Source: JAFMDF01 sp965222705
GTDB taxonomy: Bacteria > Bacteroidota > Bacteroidia > Chitinophagales > Saprospiraceae
Length of the DNA: 64,000 bases
Direction of reading: 5' to 3'
Assembly (NCBI GenBank): GCA_965222705.1
Contig: CBDCUO010000023.1
Coordinates: 1 to 64,000, forward strand
Shown here: positions 53,813 to 63,008 of the stretch, one piece after another
Layout: each line of letters begins with the position of its first letter
Position numbering within the stretch: position 1 is the stretch's first letter
Notes under the pieces: generated by a model
The model's input: only the letters and a program-made list of their open reading frames with translations
The model's database searches: none
What the model was told of the DNA's origin: nothing
Made by a program: the position numbers and the translations under genes

Positions 53813-53932
53813 ATTTGCCAAATATTGCCTTTTACTTTGGTTTTAATTTCCAAGTCAAAGTTTTTGGATATTTTGAGAGTATTCCGTTATAAATGATTAT
53901 TAAAAGAATTAAAATGTTGAGATAGTAAAAAT

Positions 53933-54289
53933 ATGAAGAACCTTCTAGTATTAAATATTTTACTTTTTCTTTTGGTACTTCTCTGTTCTTGTACCAATAA
54001 AACAGAAGAGATTTTCAAAGTCGATGAGGTTTCTCCCTGGTGCATAATAGATTTCGACTCCTTAGACAGAACTCCAAAACAGCGTATTGCAATGCTTCAG
54101 AAAATGGGGTTTACCAAGTATGGGTATAACAAGGGAAAAGGACAATTAGATGATATGATAGATGAATTCAATCTCGCCAAAGAAAATAATATTGAGATAG
54201 TTTCCATATTTCTATGGTTAAATGCAAAAAGGGATAGTATAGATAAATGGAGTCCATCTAACCAAGAACTACTGAGAATTTTGAAATAA
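53933..54289 (+). CDS. Lipoprotein, probably a truncated TIM-barrel (sugar phosphate isomerase-like) protein
   Basis: 118 aa with lipobox (LVLLCSC-T). The mature part (WCIIDFDSLDRTPKQRIAMLQKMGFTKYGYN...LDDMIDEFNLAKENNIEIVSIFLWLN) resembles the first strands of exported xylose isomerase-like TIM barrels of about 300 aa, so two-thirds appear to be lost at 54289. Confidence 0.6.
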   Translation: MKNLLVLNILLFLLVLLCSCTNKTEEIFKVDEVSPWCIIDFDSLDRTPKQRIAMLQKMGFTKYGYNKGKGQLDDMIDEFNLAKENNIEIVSIFLWLNAKRDSIDKWSPSNQELLRILK

Positions 54290-54321
54290 TAGTTCGAATA
54301 GCCCATCTCCTAACCCTGTAT

Positions 54322-54960
54322 ATGTGCGCATCTACACATGGCATGGTAGGTCAAGGGTTTCCACCTTTGCAAATAGATGTATTGGAAAAAAATGAAAAGA
54401 TAGCATTTCTTGAGGGCAACTGGGTACTTGAAGTTACTCGATATTCAAGAGAGGGAAACCCAACAAAAACTCTTAACTCTACTGTATCTTTTAAGCCTGT
54501 ATTGGGTGGATTGCTTTATTCAGGCACCTACAAAGGCGATATTAGTGGAGAAGAAAAAGAAGTCATCCAAAACTGGATTTTTTACAATAAGATTGAAAAG
54601 GAATTTTTTGATGTTTCAATCTTTGAATTCTTCAGAGAAATTGGGGACGTGACAAAAACTTATGGTGTAGCATTAGTTTATATCAAAGAGGGTAAAGAGA
54701 ATGCTGACCAGTTTGCAGCTTATCATCAAGAAGCATGTGAAATAATTCCTGAATTTGGAACCCATTTCGAAAGATTTCTCATTCCTTTCGCTTCTGCCAA
54801 TGATGAAATAAAACAACCAAGTGAAATCCACAGATTTTATTTTGATAGCCAAAAAAGAATGCAGAATATGGTGACTGATAAAAGAATACAGGCTTTATTT
54901 CCCAAAAGAGATGCAAGTCTTGAAAATCTGATTTTTATAATCAGAGAAGCAATTCAATAG
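54322..54960 (+). CDS. Hypothetical protein, possibly N-terminally truncated
   Basis: 212 aa. FLEGNWVLEVTRYSREGNP and FKPVLGGLLYSGTYKG resemble the beta-barrel DUF1579-type 'heat-shock-like/lipocalin' proteins. The first 20 residues (CASTHGMVGQGFPP) look unlike a normal start, so the 5' end may come from a fusion 30 bases after the previous truncated gene. Confidence 0.6.
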   Translation: MCASTHGMVGQGFPPLQIDVLEKNEKIAFLEGNWVLEVTRYSREGNPTKTLNSTVSFKPVLGGLLYSGTYKGDISGEEKEVIQNWIFYNKIEKEFFDVSIFEFFREIGDVTKTYGVALVYIKEGKENADQFAAYHQEACEIIPEFGTHFERFLIPFASANDEIKQPSEIHRFYFDSQKRMQNMVTDKRIQALFPKRDASLENLIFIIREAIQ

Positions 54961-54997
54961 TACGAATTCAAAATCGTATCTTTGAAAAAGAATAATA

Positions 54998-55035
54998 ACC
55001 GGCTACAATAAAGTGCAAAACGGCAATAGGGGCTC
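54998..55035 (+). repeat. attC-like site 18, left fragment, with gene-free stretch to 55302
   Basis: GGCTACAATAAAGTGCAAAACGGCAATAGG matches the start of sites 1 and 9 (AACAAAGTGCAAAACG, GGCAATA), with AAC changed to ACAAT. The rest of the site is lost. The following bases up to the ISL3 element at 55303 contain no gene and no clear signal. Confidence 0.6.
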
Positions 55036-55302
55036 TTATGAAAAAAAGGAATTGTTAAGTCAGTTTCCGGACACAAAACAGGTAAATTTTTTAGATTAGC
55101 GCCCCATCCTGCCGAGCCCTTATTTATTTTTTTCTTTTTCAAAATACCTTCAAAAAAAGCGGGTGGATTGACAGTCCAACTGTGTTTATGAACGTCTAAG
55201 CCTGCCGACCAGTAAAACTAATTTTTTTCCTATCTTTGATCATGTCTCTTTGATTTAAAGAGGATATAATGTGATTGACTTTTAAAGATAAGAGACTATT
55301 TG

Positions 55303-56477
55303 GGTTCTAAATGAATTCATTTGGTCAAAAGCAAAAAGAGTAAGACCTTGTAGCTCAAAAAATGGACGACTTACACAGCTTATTTTCTGAGTTACTAGAA
55401 TTAGAATCTCCTTTTTCTCTTGGTCAAATCGACAAAGAAGTGGTGGATAAAAAGGTGAAAAGTATCACTTTTACCATTGAAATATCCAAAGAATATCGAC
55501 CTAGTAAACATCATACCCTCCATTCTTATTACACTAAAAAGTGGAGACATATGAGTTTATTTCAATATCCTTGTTTTATACAGGCTCGCTTACCCGTTTT
55601 TATGGATAAACGCAGTAGAAAAACACGTGTAATTGAAGTACCTTGGGCTCGAAAAAATAGTGGTTTTACCCTCTTATTTGAGGAAGAAATTCTTGATTTA
55701 CTTCGCTTATGCAATTGTAAAAAAACAACAGCTGAATTTTTCAATTTATATCCTCAAAGAGTTCAAACTGTTTATGATGCTTACACCAAAGATAAGTATG
55801 AACAACGAGAACCGGAAGTAGCCAAAAAAGTTGGCGTGGACGAAACTTCTACTAAAAGAGGGCATGATTATATCAGTCTATTTGTCAATTTAGAAGACGG
55901 CGAAATTCTTGATATTCAAGATGGTAGGTCTTCTGAGGCTGTAAAAAATTATGCGGAACAATTACGAATCTTAGGAAAATCCCCTCAAAAGGTAGAAGAA
56001 TTCTCTTTGGATATGTCTCCTGCTTTTACAAGTGGCGTAAAAAAGTATTTTTCAACAGTTCGAATGACTTATGACCGATTTCATGTTGTGCAATTAGTCA
56101 ATCGATATTTCAAACCACTTTGGAAATCCAAAAAGACAGACAAACAACTTTTAGATTTTCATTTAAAGCAGTTTGACCAACTTTGGGTACAACCCAATTG
56201 TCAAAAGGCAGCTGCCTTTTTTTGCTATTGGATAGACCGCACAAAAGAACTGTATAAAATGACCAGTTTTTGTAAGTCTATGCACAAGCATTTTGATAGT
56301 ATTATCAACTTCGTTGAATCAAAGGTAACTAATGGCTTGCTCGAAGGAATGAATAACAAAATTCAATTCATTAAAAGAGCCGCTAGAGGCTACCGATACA
56401 AAGAAAATTTTAAAAGAATGATTTTATTCGCTTTTGGTGCTCTTTAGCTACCTGACCAAATGAAATCATTTAGAACC
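55303..56477 (+). mobile_element. ISL3-family insertion sequence
   Basis: About 1175 bp with 25-bp inverted repeats (GGTTCTAAATGA at the left; TCATTTAGAACC at the right, with TTCATTTGGTCA extending inward). ACTATTT lies directly outside both ends (55294-55301 and 56478-56485), a 7-8-bp duplication as expected for ISL3. Confidence 0.9.
55362..56447 (+). CDS. ISL3-family transposase
   Basis: 361 aa. The DDE_Tnp_ISL3 pattern is present: KKVGVDETSTKRGHDYISLFVNLE (first Asp, about 155), FSLDMSPAFTSGVKKYF (second Asp) and TNGLLEGMNNKIQFIKRAARGYR (Glu, about 330). It is intact. Confidence 0.93.
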   Translation: MDDLHSLFSELLELESPFSLGQIDKEVVDKKVKSITFTIEISKEYRPSKHHTLHSYYTKKWRHMSLFQYPCFIQARLPVFMDKRSRKTRVIEVPWARKNSGFTLLFEEEILDLLRLCNCKKTTAEFFNLYPQRVQTVYDAYTKDKYEQREPEVAKKVGVDETSTKRGHDYISLFVNLEDGEILDIQDGRSSEAVKNYAEQLRILGKSPQKVEEFSLDMSPAFTSGVKKYFSTVRMTYDRFHVVQLVNRYFKPLWKSKKTDKQLLDFHLKQFDQLWVQPNCQKAAAFFCYWIDRTKELYKMTSFCKSMHKHFDSIINFVESKVTNGLLEGMNNKIQFIKRAARGYRYKENFKRMILFAFGAL

Positions 56478-56552
56478 ACTATTTTTTAATATAGGGCTAT
56501 TCGCCCGCTCGCCGTATATACGAAATCATTGTATGCGATTAAAAAGAATATT

Positions 56553-58091
56553 ATGAAACGAAGAAACCAATCATTGATCCTATGCCTACTATTCATCCTT
56601 ATTGGATGTCAATCGAAAAGCGATAAAATATTTTTGACCTTTCAAGTCGATATGTCTAAAGTATCGAATAAAATAAAAGACGCTAATACGGTTGGCCTTA
56701 TAGGAACGGGGCCTCTACTAGGGGTGAAGGAAAGGAAAGTGATGGAAAAAAATAACCATATTTATCAGGTCAAAATTTCGATTCCAGATTCATTAGTGGG
56801 GACAAAGTTGATATATGCCTTTGTGGTAGATAGTATGAAGCTGGAAAACGAAAGATACGCTCCAAGGCAGCTATTATTGCCTAATAAATCCACTATTCTT
56901 CCAGTTGTTCAGTTTGATGACTTGGTAGGTTCAACAGGTGATTACATCTTGCCATCTCCTCCCATTCCAGTAATCAGAACAAATACGCCACAAGAAAAAG
57001 CAGTATTATCTGAACCATTTGTTGGAATTACTAACAATGTGCAACCACAAAAAAACTTGTTTACCATAGAATCCACGGGGTTTCCTACTGATCAAATCAA
57101 AAAAGCAACGGAAGACCTTTTCAAAACGCTGTCAAAGGAGCAGTTAGACCGATGCCTCTTTGATATTTCAGATGATGAATGGAAAAAATGGCATAATATA
57201 GAAACTTATGAAAGGCAGGGCGTGGCTTTATTTGAAATGTCAGATGAGCAGAAGGCTTTAGCTTTTAAGTTATTGGAAGCGAGCCTTTCCCCAAGAGGAT
57301 TAAAGAAAACAAAGGACATCATGGCTATGGAAGGATACTTAAAAGAACTTAGTTTAAAGTTTGGTGTAAATGAAAGGAGGGTAAATTTACTTGGGGCGGA
57401 ACAGTATTACTTCACTTTTATGGGAACGCCTTCTGCAACAGAACCCTGGGGCTGGCAAATAGATGGTCATCATCTTGCCATTAATTACTTCGTATTAGGA
57501 GACCAAATTGTAATGACTCCCACCTTTATGGGGTCTGAGCCTAACTATATTGAAGAAGGTGAAAATAAAGGGATTAGAACATTCGAGGAGGAAGAAAAAA
57601 AGGGGCTTCTGCTCTATAAGGCACTTAATGAAAGCCAAAAGCGCAAAGCTACTTTATTGGATAAGAAGGAGTATAATTTTGCTCAGGCAGAAGCCTTCAA
57701 AGACAACCAAGTCATTCCTTATGTTGGCGTTCAAGCCAATGAATTGGATGAACCCCAAAAAGATTTACTACTAGATTTAATCCAAGAATACATAGGCAAT
57801 ATTAGAGACCAGCATGCAAGGGTAAAAATGAATGAAGTAAAACAATACCTTGAGGATACTTGGTTTAGTTGGGTAGGCACTTCTGATGATTCGGCTCCAT
57901 TTTACTATCGAATCCACAGCCCCGTAATCTTAATTGAATTTGACCATCAAGGCCCAGTTTTCCTCTGGGATAGAGAAGGATTATACCCCGGACCTCATAA
58001 AAAACATATTCATACAGTTGTGAGAACTCCGAATGGAAATGATTATGGCAAAGATTTATTAAGGCAACATTTGGAAAAACACCATCACTAA
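56553..58091 (+). CDS. Lipoprotein with DUF3500-type domain
   Basis: 512 aa from the ATG at 56553, with lipobox LFILIGC-Q. Residues about 40-130 form an N-terminal beta domain (FLTFQVDMSKVSNKI). Residues about 170-510 match the DUF3500 pattern: LSPRGLKKTKDIMAMEGYL, YYFTFMGTPSATEPWGWQIDGHHLAINY, then SPVILIEFDHQGPVFLWDREGLYPGPHKKHIHTVVRTPNGNDYGKDLL. The His-rich motifs suggest metal or haem binding. Its cassette starts TTGTATGC and ends GCATACA, a decayed but matching pair. Confidence 0.83.
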   Translation: MKRRNQSLILCLLFILIGCQSKSDKIFLTFQVDMSKVSNKIKDANTVGLIGTGPLLGVKERKVMEKNNHIYQVKISIPDSLVGTKLIYAFVVDSMKLENERYAPRQLLLPNKSTILPVVQFDDLVGSTGDYILPSPPIPVIRTNTPQEKAVLSEPFVGITNNVQPQKNLFTIESTGFPTDQIKKATEDLFKTLSKEQLDRCLFDISDDEWKKWHNIETYERQGVALFEMSDEQKALAFKLLEASLSPRGLKKTKDIMAMEGYLKELSLKFGVNERRVNLLGAEQYYFTFMGTPSATEPWGWQIDGHHLAINYFVLGDQIVMTPTFMGSEPNYIEEGENKGIRTFEEEEKKGLLLYKALNESQKRKATLLDKKEYNFAQAEAFKDNQVIPYVGVQANELDEPQKDLLLDLIQEYIGNIRDQHARVKMNEVKQYLEDTWFSWVGTSDDSAPFYYRIHSPVILIEFDHQGPVFLWDREGLYPGPHKKHIHTVVRTPNGNDYGKDLLRQHLEKHHH

Positions 58092-58107
58092 AATAAATTG
58101 AAAATAG

Positions 58108-58250
58108 CATACACCAAAGCATAGAACATTCATGTCTCTCATTCGGTCACCACGCCTTTTATGCAAATCGAAGGAGATAAATTAAAACGAATCCACAACG
58201 GTCAAGGGTTTGCGCTGGGTTGGGCATAGCTCCTCGACCGTTGTGGGTAA
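58108..58250 (+). repeat. attC-like site 19, degenerate
   Basis: The left core GCATACACC (AAC changed to ACC) pairs with the cassette start ATTGTATGC at 56528 (GTT changed to ATT). The stem is GCATAGAA / TTTTATGC. An unusual 70-bp mini-unit with CCACAACGGTCAAG and CTCGACCGTTGTGG follows. The right core is GTTGTGGG (58240-58247). Confidence 0.7.
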
Positions 58251-58296
58251 TTCTTACTGATAAAAGAGTCGGGTTAAAAATTAAATAAAAAGTTAA

Positions 58297-58547
58297 ATGA
58301 GTAAACTGATATTTATAATTATACTATTCTCAATCACATTATAAGCTATGCTCAAACTGTGGATTCTGCAAGTATTGGAGGAATTGAATTTTATATTCAT
58401 GAAGAAGTGACCAATGCAAACGGCAAAGTAGAGCAAGAGCTCATCCAATTATGGCAGAACTATATTTCAGACGGTAATTTTGAGGATAAAGATTCCTCCT
58501 ATTGGTCATTTGAAAATATGCAAGTAGTAATTAGATTAAACAAATAA
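58297..58547 (+). pseudogene. Small exported protein, frameshifted after the signal peptide
   Basis: SKLIFIIILFSIT is a signal peptide start. One base later the frame becomes ISYAQTVDSASIGGIEFYIHEEVTNANGKVEQELIQLWQNYISDGNF and runs to a stop at 58547. Without the frameshift it would be a protein of about 85 aa. No family is recognised. Confidence 0.5.
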
Positions 58548-58558
58548 AATACTTTAAA

Positions 58559-59386
58559 ATGGCTGAATATACTATTCACGGAGGTGATAAAGGAAAAAAG
58601 CGTTTAGAAATACTTGCCCAGACAATAGGTGCGGAAACACATAAGTTTTTTAAAACTGCTGGTATTAACAAGGGAATAAGCTGTCTAGATTTAGGCTGTG
58701 GAGGTGGAGATGTTTCATTTTTACTATCACAGTTTGTTGGAGAAAATGGTAATATTACAGGATACGATATTGATAGTCGAGAAATTGAACTCGCAAAAAA
58801 ATTATTAAATAAATCCGATGTCAATAATGTAAGTTTCGAAGTAAAAGATGCTTATGATTTAGATGAAGAAATGCAATATGATTTAGTATATTCTCGATTT
58901 CTCTTATCTCATTTGAAAGACCCTTTAAGTGTTTTAAAAAAAATTTGTACATCACTCAAAAATGGTGGAAAGGTATTGATTGAAGACACGGACTTTTCGG
59001 GGCATTTTAGCTATCCACGTTCGAAAGCTTTCGATTTATATGTCTCCTTATATCAAGATTTACTAAATAAAAGAGGCGCCAATGCTAATTTAGGTCAAAA
59101 GCTATCCTTTTTATTAAGTCGGGCAGGTTTTGAAAAAATTGAATTTTATATATCACAACCTGCACATATAAAAGGAGAAGGAAAATTAATGGCTGAAATA
59201 ACATTTGAGGGTATATCAGAATCACTAATCGAAGAGAGAATAATTTCTAAGGATGAAATTAATGAAATTTTAAAGGGAATAATTGAGTTCAGGAAAAGAA
59301 ATGATACAATTATGAGTCTTCCGAGAATTTTTCAATTGCAGGCAATAAAGCCATTTCCCCGCTCTACACCCAACGCAGTCCCTTGA
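58559..59386 (+). CDS. Class I SAM-dependent methyltransferase
   Basis: 275 aa. Motif I is ISCLDLGCGGGDVSFLLSQF (about 40), followed by GYDIDSREIELAKKLL, YDLVYSRFLLSHLKDPLSVLKKI and GGKVLIEDTDFSG. The last 14 codons (FPRSTPNAVP) run into an attC-like remnant, so the natural C-terminus was probably replaced. Confidence 0.88.
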   Translation: MAEYTIHGGDKGKKRLEILAQTIGAETHKFFKTAGINKGISCLDLGCGGGDVSFLLSQFVGENGNITGYDIDSREIELAKKLLNKSDVNNVSFEVKDAYDLDEEMQYDLVYSRFLLSHLKDPLSVLKKICTSLKNGGKVLIEDTDFSGHFSYPRSKAFDLYVSLYQDLLNKRGANANLGQKLSFLLSRAGFEKIEFYISQPAHIKGEGKLMAEITFEGISESLIEERIISKDEINEILKGIIEFRKRNDTIMSLPRIFQLQAIKPFPRSTPNAVP

Positions 59387-59394
59387 CCGTCATT
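59355..59394 (+). repeat. attC-like site 20, right-end remnant
   Basis: CCCAACGCAGTCCCTTGACCGTCATT resembles the 3' end of the mini-cassette (CCCAACACAGCGCAGACCCTTGACCGTT). The stem and left core are missing. Bases 59395-59536 hold no clear gene. Confidence 0.6.
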
Positions 59395-59536
59395 AAAAAT
59401 CAAAAAAATGGCAGAATTTCACAACAATAATAATACAGAAAATTTCTATCTAGGGTAATGGGGAGCATGCATATAAAATTCATAAACTAGATATTGAATT
59501 AGGACTAATTTTTTAACCAAACTCGAAATTTGATTT

Positions 59537-60598
59537 ATGTACACAAAAAAAGTTTATAAAACCCTCGATATGGCAAAATGGACTCGCTATGAGACTTTTT
59601 TGTTTTTTGTCATTGTTTCCGTTGTAGTTGCATTTTATTATTTTCTCAATTTGAATTGGATAAAAATCCCGTGGACGCCTTTAGCACTGATTGGTACGGC
59701 TGTTGCTTTTGTCATTGGTTTTCAAAACAATTCTGCTTACGGAAGAATTTGGGAGGCACGTAAAATTTGGGGTGGGATTGTCAATACTTCGCGAACCTTC
59801 GGTATGTTCGTTCAGGATATGGTGACGAATGAACATTCCTCTGTAAAATTGTCGAAAGAAGAGCTGCATTATGAAATCAAAACCCTTACTTACCGACACA
59901 TCGCTTGGATGACTGCCTTGCGTCATGCTATGCGGGCAGCAAAACCGTGGGAAACAGTAGTACATGAAAAAACCAATAAAGAGTGGAGCAAAATAGTCCG
60001 TCCACCTGAATGGGATGCAACAGTTGAACAGGATTTAAAGCCATATTTATCCGAAAAGGATTTAGAGTATGTCCTGACCAAAAACAATAAACAAACAGCT
60101 TTACTTTACTTGCAATCCCACCATTTAAGAGGATTGAAAGAAGCGGGAGTAGTCTGGGAATTTTCCTTTTTACAGTTAGAGGGCGTATTAGAAGAATTAT
60201 TTACCTTACAAGGAAAGTCAGAGCGAATTAAAAACTTTCCCTACCCTCGACATTTTGCCTCTTTGAATCACTATTTCATGTGGGTTTTTGTGTTGTTATT
60301 GCCATTAGCAATCGTTCCGCAATTTGCCGCAATTGGTCAGGAAATGATTGAGAATCATCCAGTTATTGGCAATTTGTTTATTTGGTTATCCATCCCTTTT
60401 TATGTAGCAGTTGCATGGGTTTTTCATACGATGGAGAGAATAGGTAGAACAGGCGAGAACCCATTTGAAGGTTCGGCGAACGATGTGCCAATTTCTACCA
60501 TATCAAGAGGTATTGAAATAGATTTACGCCAAAATTTAGGGGAATCGAGCAACGAAATTCCAAAGCAGTTTCCAGTAATATATGATACGCAAATGTAA
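59537..60598 (+). CDS. Bestrophin-family (UPF0187) membrane channel protein
   Basis: 353 aa. Hydrophobic helices are at about 22-55, 240-265 and 275-300. The family motif FVIGFQNNSAYGRIWEARKIWGGIVNTSR (about 60-88) is conserved. Bacterial bestrophins are pentameric ion channels of the inner membrane; most conduct cations, unlike the animal chloride channels. It is intact and stands alone between attC remnants. Confidence 0.92.
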   Translation: MYTKKVYKTLDMAKWTRYETFLFFVIVSVVVAFYYFLNLNWIKIPWTPLALIGTAVAFVIGFQNNSAYGRIWEARKIWGGIVNTSRTFGMFVQDMVTNEHSSVKLSKEELHYEIKTLTYRHIAWMTALRHAMRAAKPWETVVHEKTNKEWSKIVRPPEWDATVEQDLKPYLSEKDLEYVLTKNNKQTALLYLQSHHLRGLKEAGVVWEFSFLQLEGVLEELFTLQGKSERIKNFPYPRHFASLNHYFMWVFVLLLPLAIVPQFAAIGQEMIENHPVIGNLFIWLSIPFYVAVAWVFHTMERIGRTGENPFEGSANDVPISTISRGIEIDLRQNLGESSNEIPKQFPVIYDTQM

Positions 60599-60618
60599 AT
60601 GAATAAAAAAAGAAGAAC

Positions 60619-60660
60619 ACTCCGCCCAACCCAGCGCAGACCCTTGACCGTTGTGGGCTG
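60619..60660 (+). repeat. attC-like site 21, right-end remnant
   Basis: CTCCGCCCAACCCAGCGCAGACCCTTGACCGTTGTGGGC preserves the last 30 bases of the family 1 mini-cassette and a right core (GTTGTGGGC, 60650-60658). The left part is missing. Confidence 0.7.
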
Positions 60661-60676
60661 TAAATAAAAAGGTAAG

Positions 60677-61446
60677 ATGCGAAAAATACAATCGGAATTC
60701 ATAAAGAATCAATACAGAAGTGGAATTGAGAGTTATGCTAATTTTACAAAAGAAGTAGGCTTATGGGACTCCGAGAAATACGTTTTTCAAAAATATCTAA
60801 AGAAATCGGATAAAATTCTTGATTTAGGTTGTGGAACAGGAAGGACGACATTTCCTTTGAACCAGATTGGTTTTAATAACATAATCGGAGTTGACTTGAC
60901 CCCTGAAATGGTTCTTAAAGCACAAGAGTTAAATAAATATTACAAAACAGAGATTCAATTTAGAATTGGTGATGCAACGAGTTTAGAATTTTCTGACTCC
61001 TTTTTTGATGCGGTAATATTTTCATTTAATGGATTGATGTCAATTCCTAAACAATCAAATAGAAACAAGGCAATGTCCGAAATAAATCGAGTCTTAAAAG
61101 ACGCTGGTATATTCATTTTTACAACTCATGATAGAGAAAAAGAGGAACAGTATTTCGAATTTTGGAAAAAAGAAAAAAAAAGTGGGAATTAGGAAATCAA
61201 AATCCTTCATTGTATGAATTTGGAGATTTAATAACCAAATCCAAGAATGAATCCAGAGAAATATTCATTCATATTCCAAGCCAAGAAGAAGTAAAAGAGC
61301 TACTAAAAGGGAATGGGTTTGGGATAATTGAAACATTTTATAGGAACGAAAAATTCAAAGAAAATGAGCAAGTAAAATCGAAATCAGGTGAGTGTAGATT
61401 TTGGGTGTCGAAAAAGGAAAAGCGTACTGCACTCAACAAAGTGTAG
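60677..61446 (+). pseudogene. Class I SAM-dependent methyltransferase, frameshifted at a poly-A run
   Basis: The first 171 codons have motif I KILDLGCGTGRTTFPL, FRIGDATSLEF and VLKDAGIFIFTTHD. The frame breaks in the A-rich stretch at 61168-61183 and continues in the other frame (WELGNQNPSLYEFGDLITKS...ECRFWVSKKE) to 61446. The rejoined protein is about 255 aa. It is either a mutation or slippage. Confidence 0.75.
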
Positions 61447-61485
61447 CTGTCCATTACAAGCAAAAGCTAGCAATTTCGTTTTAGT
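61431..61485 (+). repeat. attC-like site 22, left half, with gene-free stretch to 61664
   Basis: ACTCAACAAAGTGTAGCTGTCCATTACAAGCAAAAGCTAGCAA has the left core and the AGC-AAAA-GCT apex of the other sites but no right core. Bases 61486-61664 hold no convincing gene; only short frames without domains are present. Confidence 0.65.
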
Positions 61486-61664
61486 ATTTTTACGTAACAG
61501 GAATAAATCAACAGAGAGTAACACTAATAATTATAATATGTTACGAAGGATCAGATACTATATTGTTTGTGCTTTTCTTTTATTAACGCTTGCAGCGAGA
61601 ATGAAAATTCATTCCCTCTGGCAGTTCCCAACTATTTTGTGGACGAAATAAATTATGGGTCATA

Positions 61665-62435
61665 ATGGGTGTATTAGATAAGTTTCAGCTAGATGGTAAG
61701 GTGGCTTTGGTGACCGGCTGCAAAAGAGGGATTGGAAAGGCAATGGCCATCGCTTTGGCAGAAGCAGGTGTTGATATTATTGGCGTAAGTGCCTCGCTAG
61801 AAAAAACGAAGAGTGAGGTTGAAATAGCCGTCACCGAATTGGGGCGGAAATTTACGGCATACACTTGTGATTTTGGTAATCGCAGAGCGTTGTATGCTTT
61901 TATTAAAAGGGTAAAAGAGGATTTTTCGGTCATTGATATTCTGGTGAATAATGCGGGAACCATAAAACGGGCTTCTGTGACGGAACATAGTGATGAACTA
62001 TGGGATTATGTGATTGAAGTCAATCAGACCGCTCAGTTTATTCTCACCAGGGAAGTGGGCAAAGGTATGGTGGCAAGAGGGAGGGGTAAAATAGTTTTTA
62101 TTGCCTCTTTGCTAACCTTCCAGGGTGGCATCACGGTACCGGGATATGCCGCAAGTAAGGGAGCCATTGGCCAAATGACTATGGCTTTTGCCAACGAATG
62201 GGCAGCAAAAGGGGTGAATGTAAACGCCATAGCCCCGGGGTACATTAACACGGATAATACCGAAGCGTTGAGAAAGGATCCGATCCGCGCTGAATCCATC
62301 CTTTCAAGAATCCCTGTCGGACGTTGGGGAAATCCAGAAGATTTTGCAGGTCCCATTGTTTTTCTGTGTTCGGATGCTGCTAGCTATATGCATGGAAGCA
62401 TTCTGCTGGTTGACGGAGGTTGGATGGGACGTTAG
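61665..62435 (+). CDS. kduD: Short-chain dehydrogenase, probably 2-deoxy-D-gluconate 3-dehydrogenase (KduD-like)
   Basis: 256 aa, full length. The NAD-binding motif is ALVTGCKRGIG (about 15-25), then DILVNNAGTIKRA (about 88). The catalytic Ser is in FIASLLTFQGG, with Tyr and Lys in PGYAASKGAIG (about 160), and the end is GSILLVDGGWMGR. KduD acts in pectin/alginate breakdown by oxidising 2-deoxy-gluconate-type intermediates. No other pathway gene is nearby, so the role rests on similarity only. Confidence 0.85.
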   Translation: MGVLDKFQLDGKVALVTGCKRGIGKAMAIALAEAGVDIIGVSASLEKTKSEVEIAVTELGRKFTAYTCDFGNRRALYAFIKRVKEDFSVIDILVNNAGTIKRASVTEHSDELWDYVIEVNQTAQFILTREVGKGMVARGRGKIVFIASLLTFQGGITVPGYAASKGAIGQMTMAFANEWAAKGVNVNAIAPGYINTDNTEALRKDPIRAESILSRIPVGRWGNPEDFAGPIVFLCSDAASYMHGSILLVDGGWMGR

Positions 62436-62471
62436 CCCTGTGAATTTACCCCGATCCAGCCTGTTGGTATC

Positions 62472-62825
62472 ATGTATCTCACCTTTTCAAGTGAAGGTCA
62501 CGAGACGATTGAATTCACAAAAAACTTGTTGAAATCAGAATTTACGACACCTTCAGATATACCCGAACAAACAGCAAAGTTATTTGTGCCGATAGGTCGT
62601 GATGGTGCTGAACTTGAAAATGCTTATGCCGGTGAAAAACAATATTTTAAACAAGGTGCTTATAACCAGACGAATGGAAAATCCCCAAAGGACAATTTAG
62701 TTTGGAGTGCCGGAGCAGATATTTACGATGGCGATATAGCCAAACAATATGCAAATGGCGACTATGTGGAGGTATGGTTTAAAGAAGCAAAAGTAGGTGC
62801 TGGTACGTTACCCAACAAGGAATAA
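62472..62825 (+). CDS. Fragment or small protein of unknown function
   Basis: 117 aa (YLTFSSEGHETIEFTKNLLKSEFTTPSDIPEQ...NLVWSAGADIYDGDIAKQYANGDYVEVWF). The frame is open a little upstream to 62442 and the start is uncertain. It looks like the C-terminal part of a larger protein. No family is recognised. Confidence 0.45.
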   Translation: MYLTFSSEGHETIEFTKNLLKSEFTTPSDIPEQTAKLFVPIGRDGAELENAYAGEKQYFKQGAYNQTNGKSPKDNLVWSAGADIYDGDIAKQYANGDYVEVWFKEAKVGAGTLPNKE

Positions 62826-62908
62826 TATCTGAGAAACCTTTAGATATAGAAATGAACGATCTAAAAACAAAATTTCTAAATTGATAAAGAAAAAATGAAA
62901 GCAAGAGG

Positions 62909-62970
62909 CTAGCAAAGCATAAATCATCCATGCCCAGCAACGCCAGCGCAGTCCCTTGACCGTTAGATAT
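62909..62970 (+). repeat. attC-like site 23, degenerate
   Basis: AGGCTAGCAAAGCATAAATCATCCATGCCCAGCAA retains the left core (AAC changed to AGC) and part of the arm, then jumps to CAGCGCAGTCCCTTGACCGTTAGATA. The inner part has been deleted. The right core is GTTAGAT (62962-62968). Confidence 0.65.
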
Positions 62971-63008
62971 AATAAACTAAATACGAAAAAATGGGTGTTA
63001 AAATAGCA

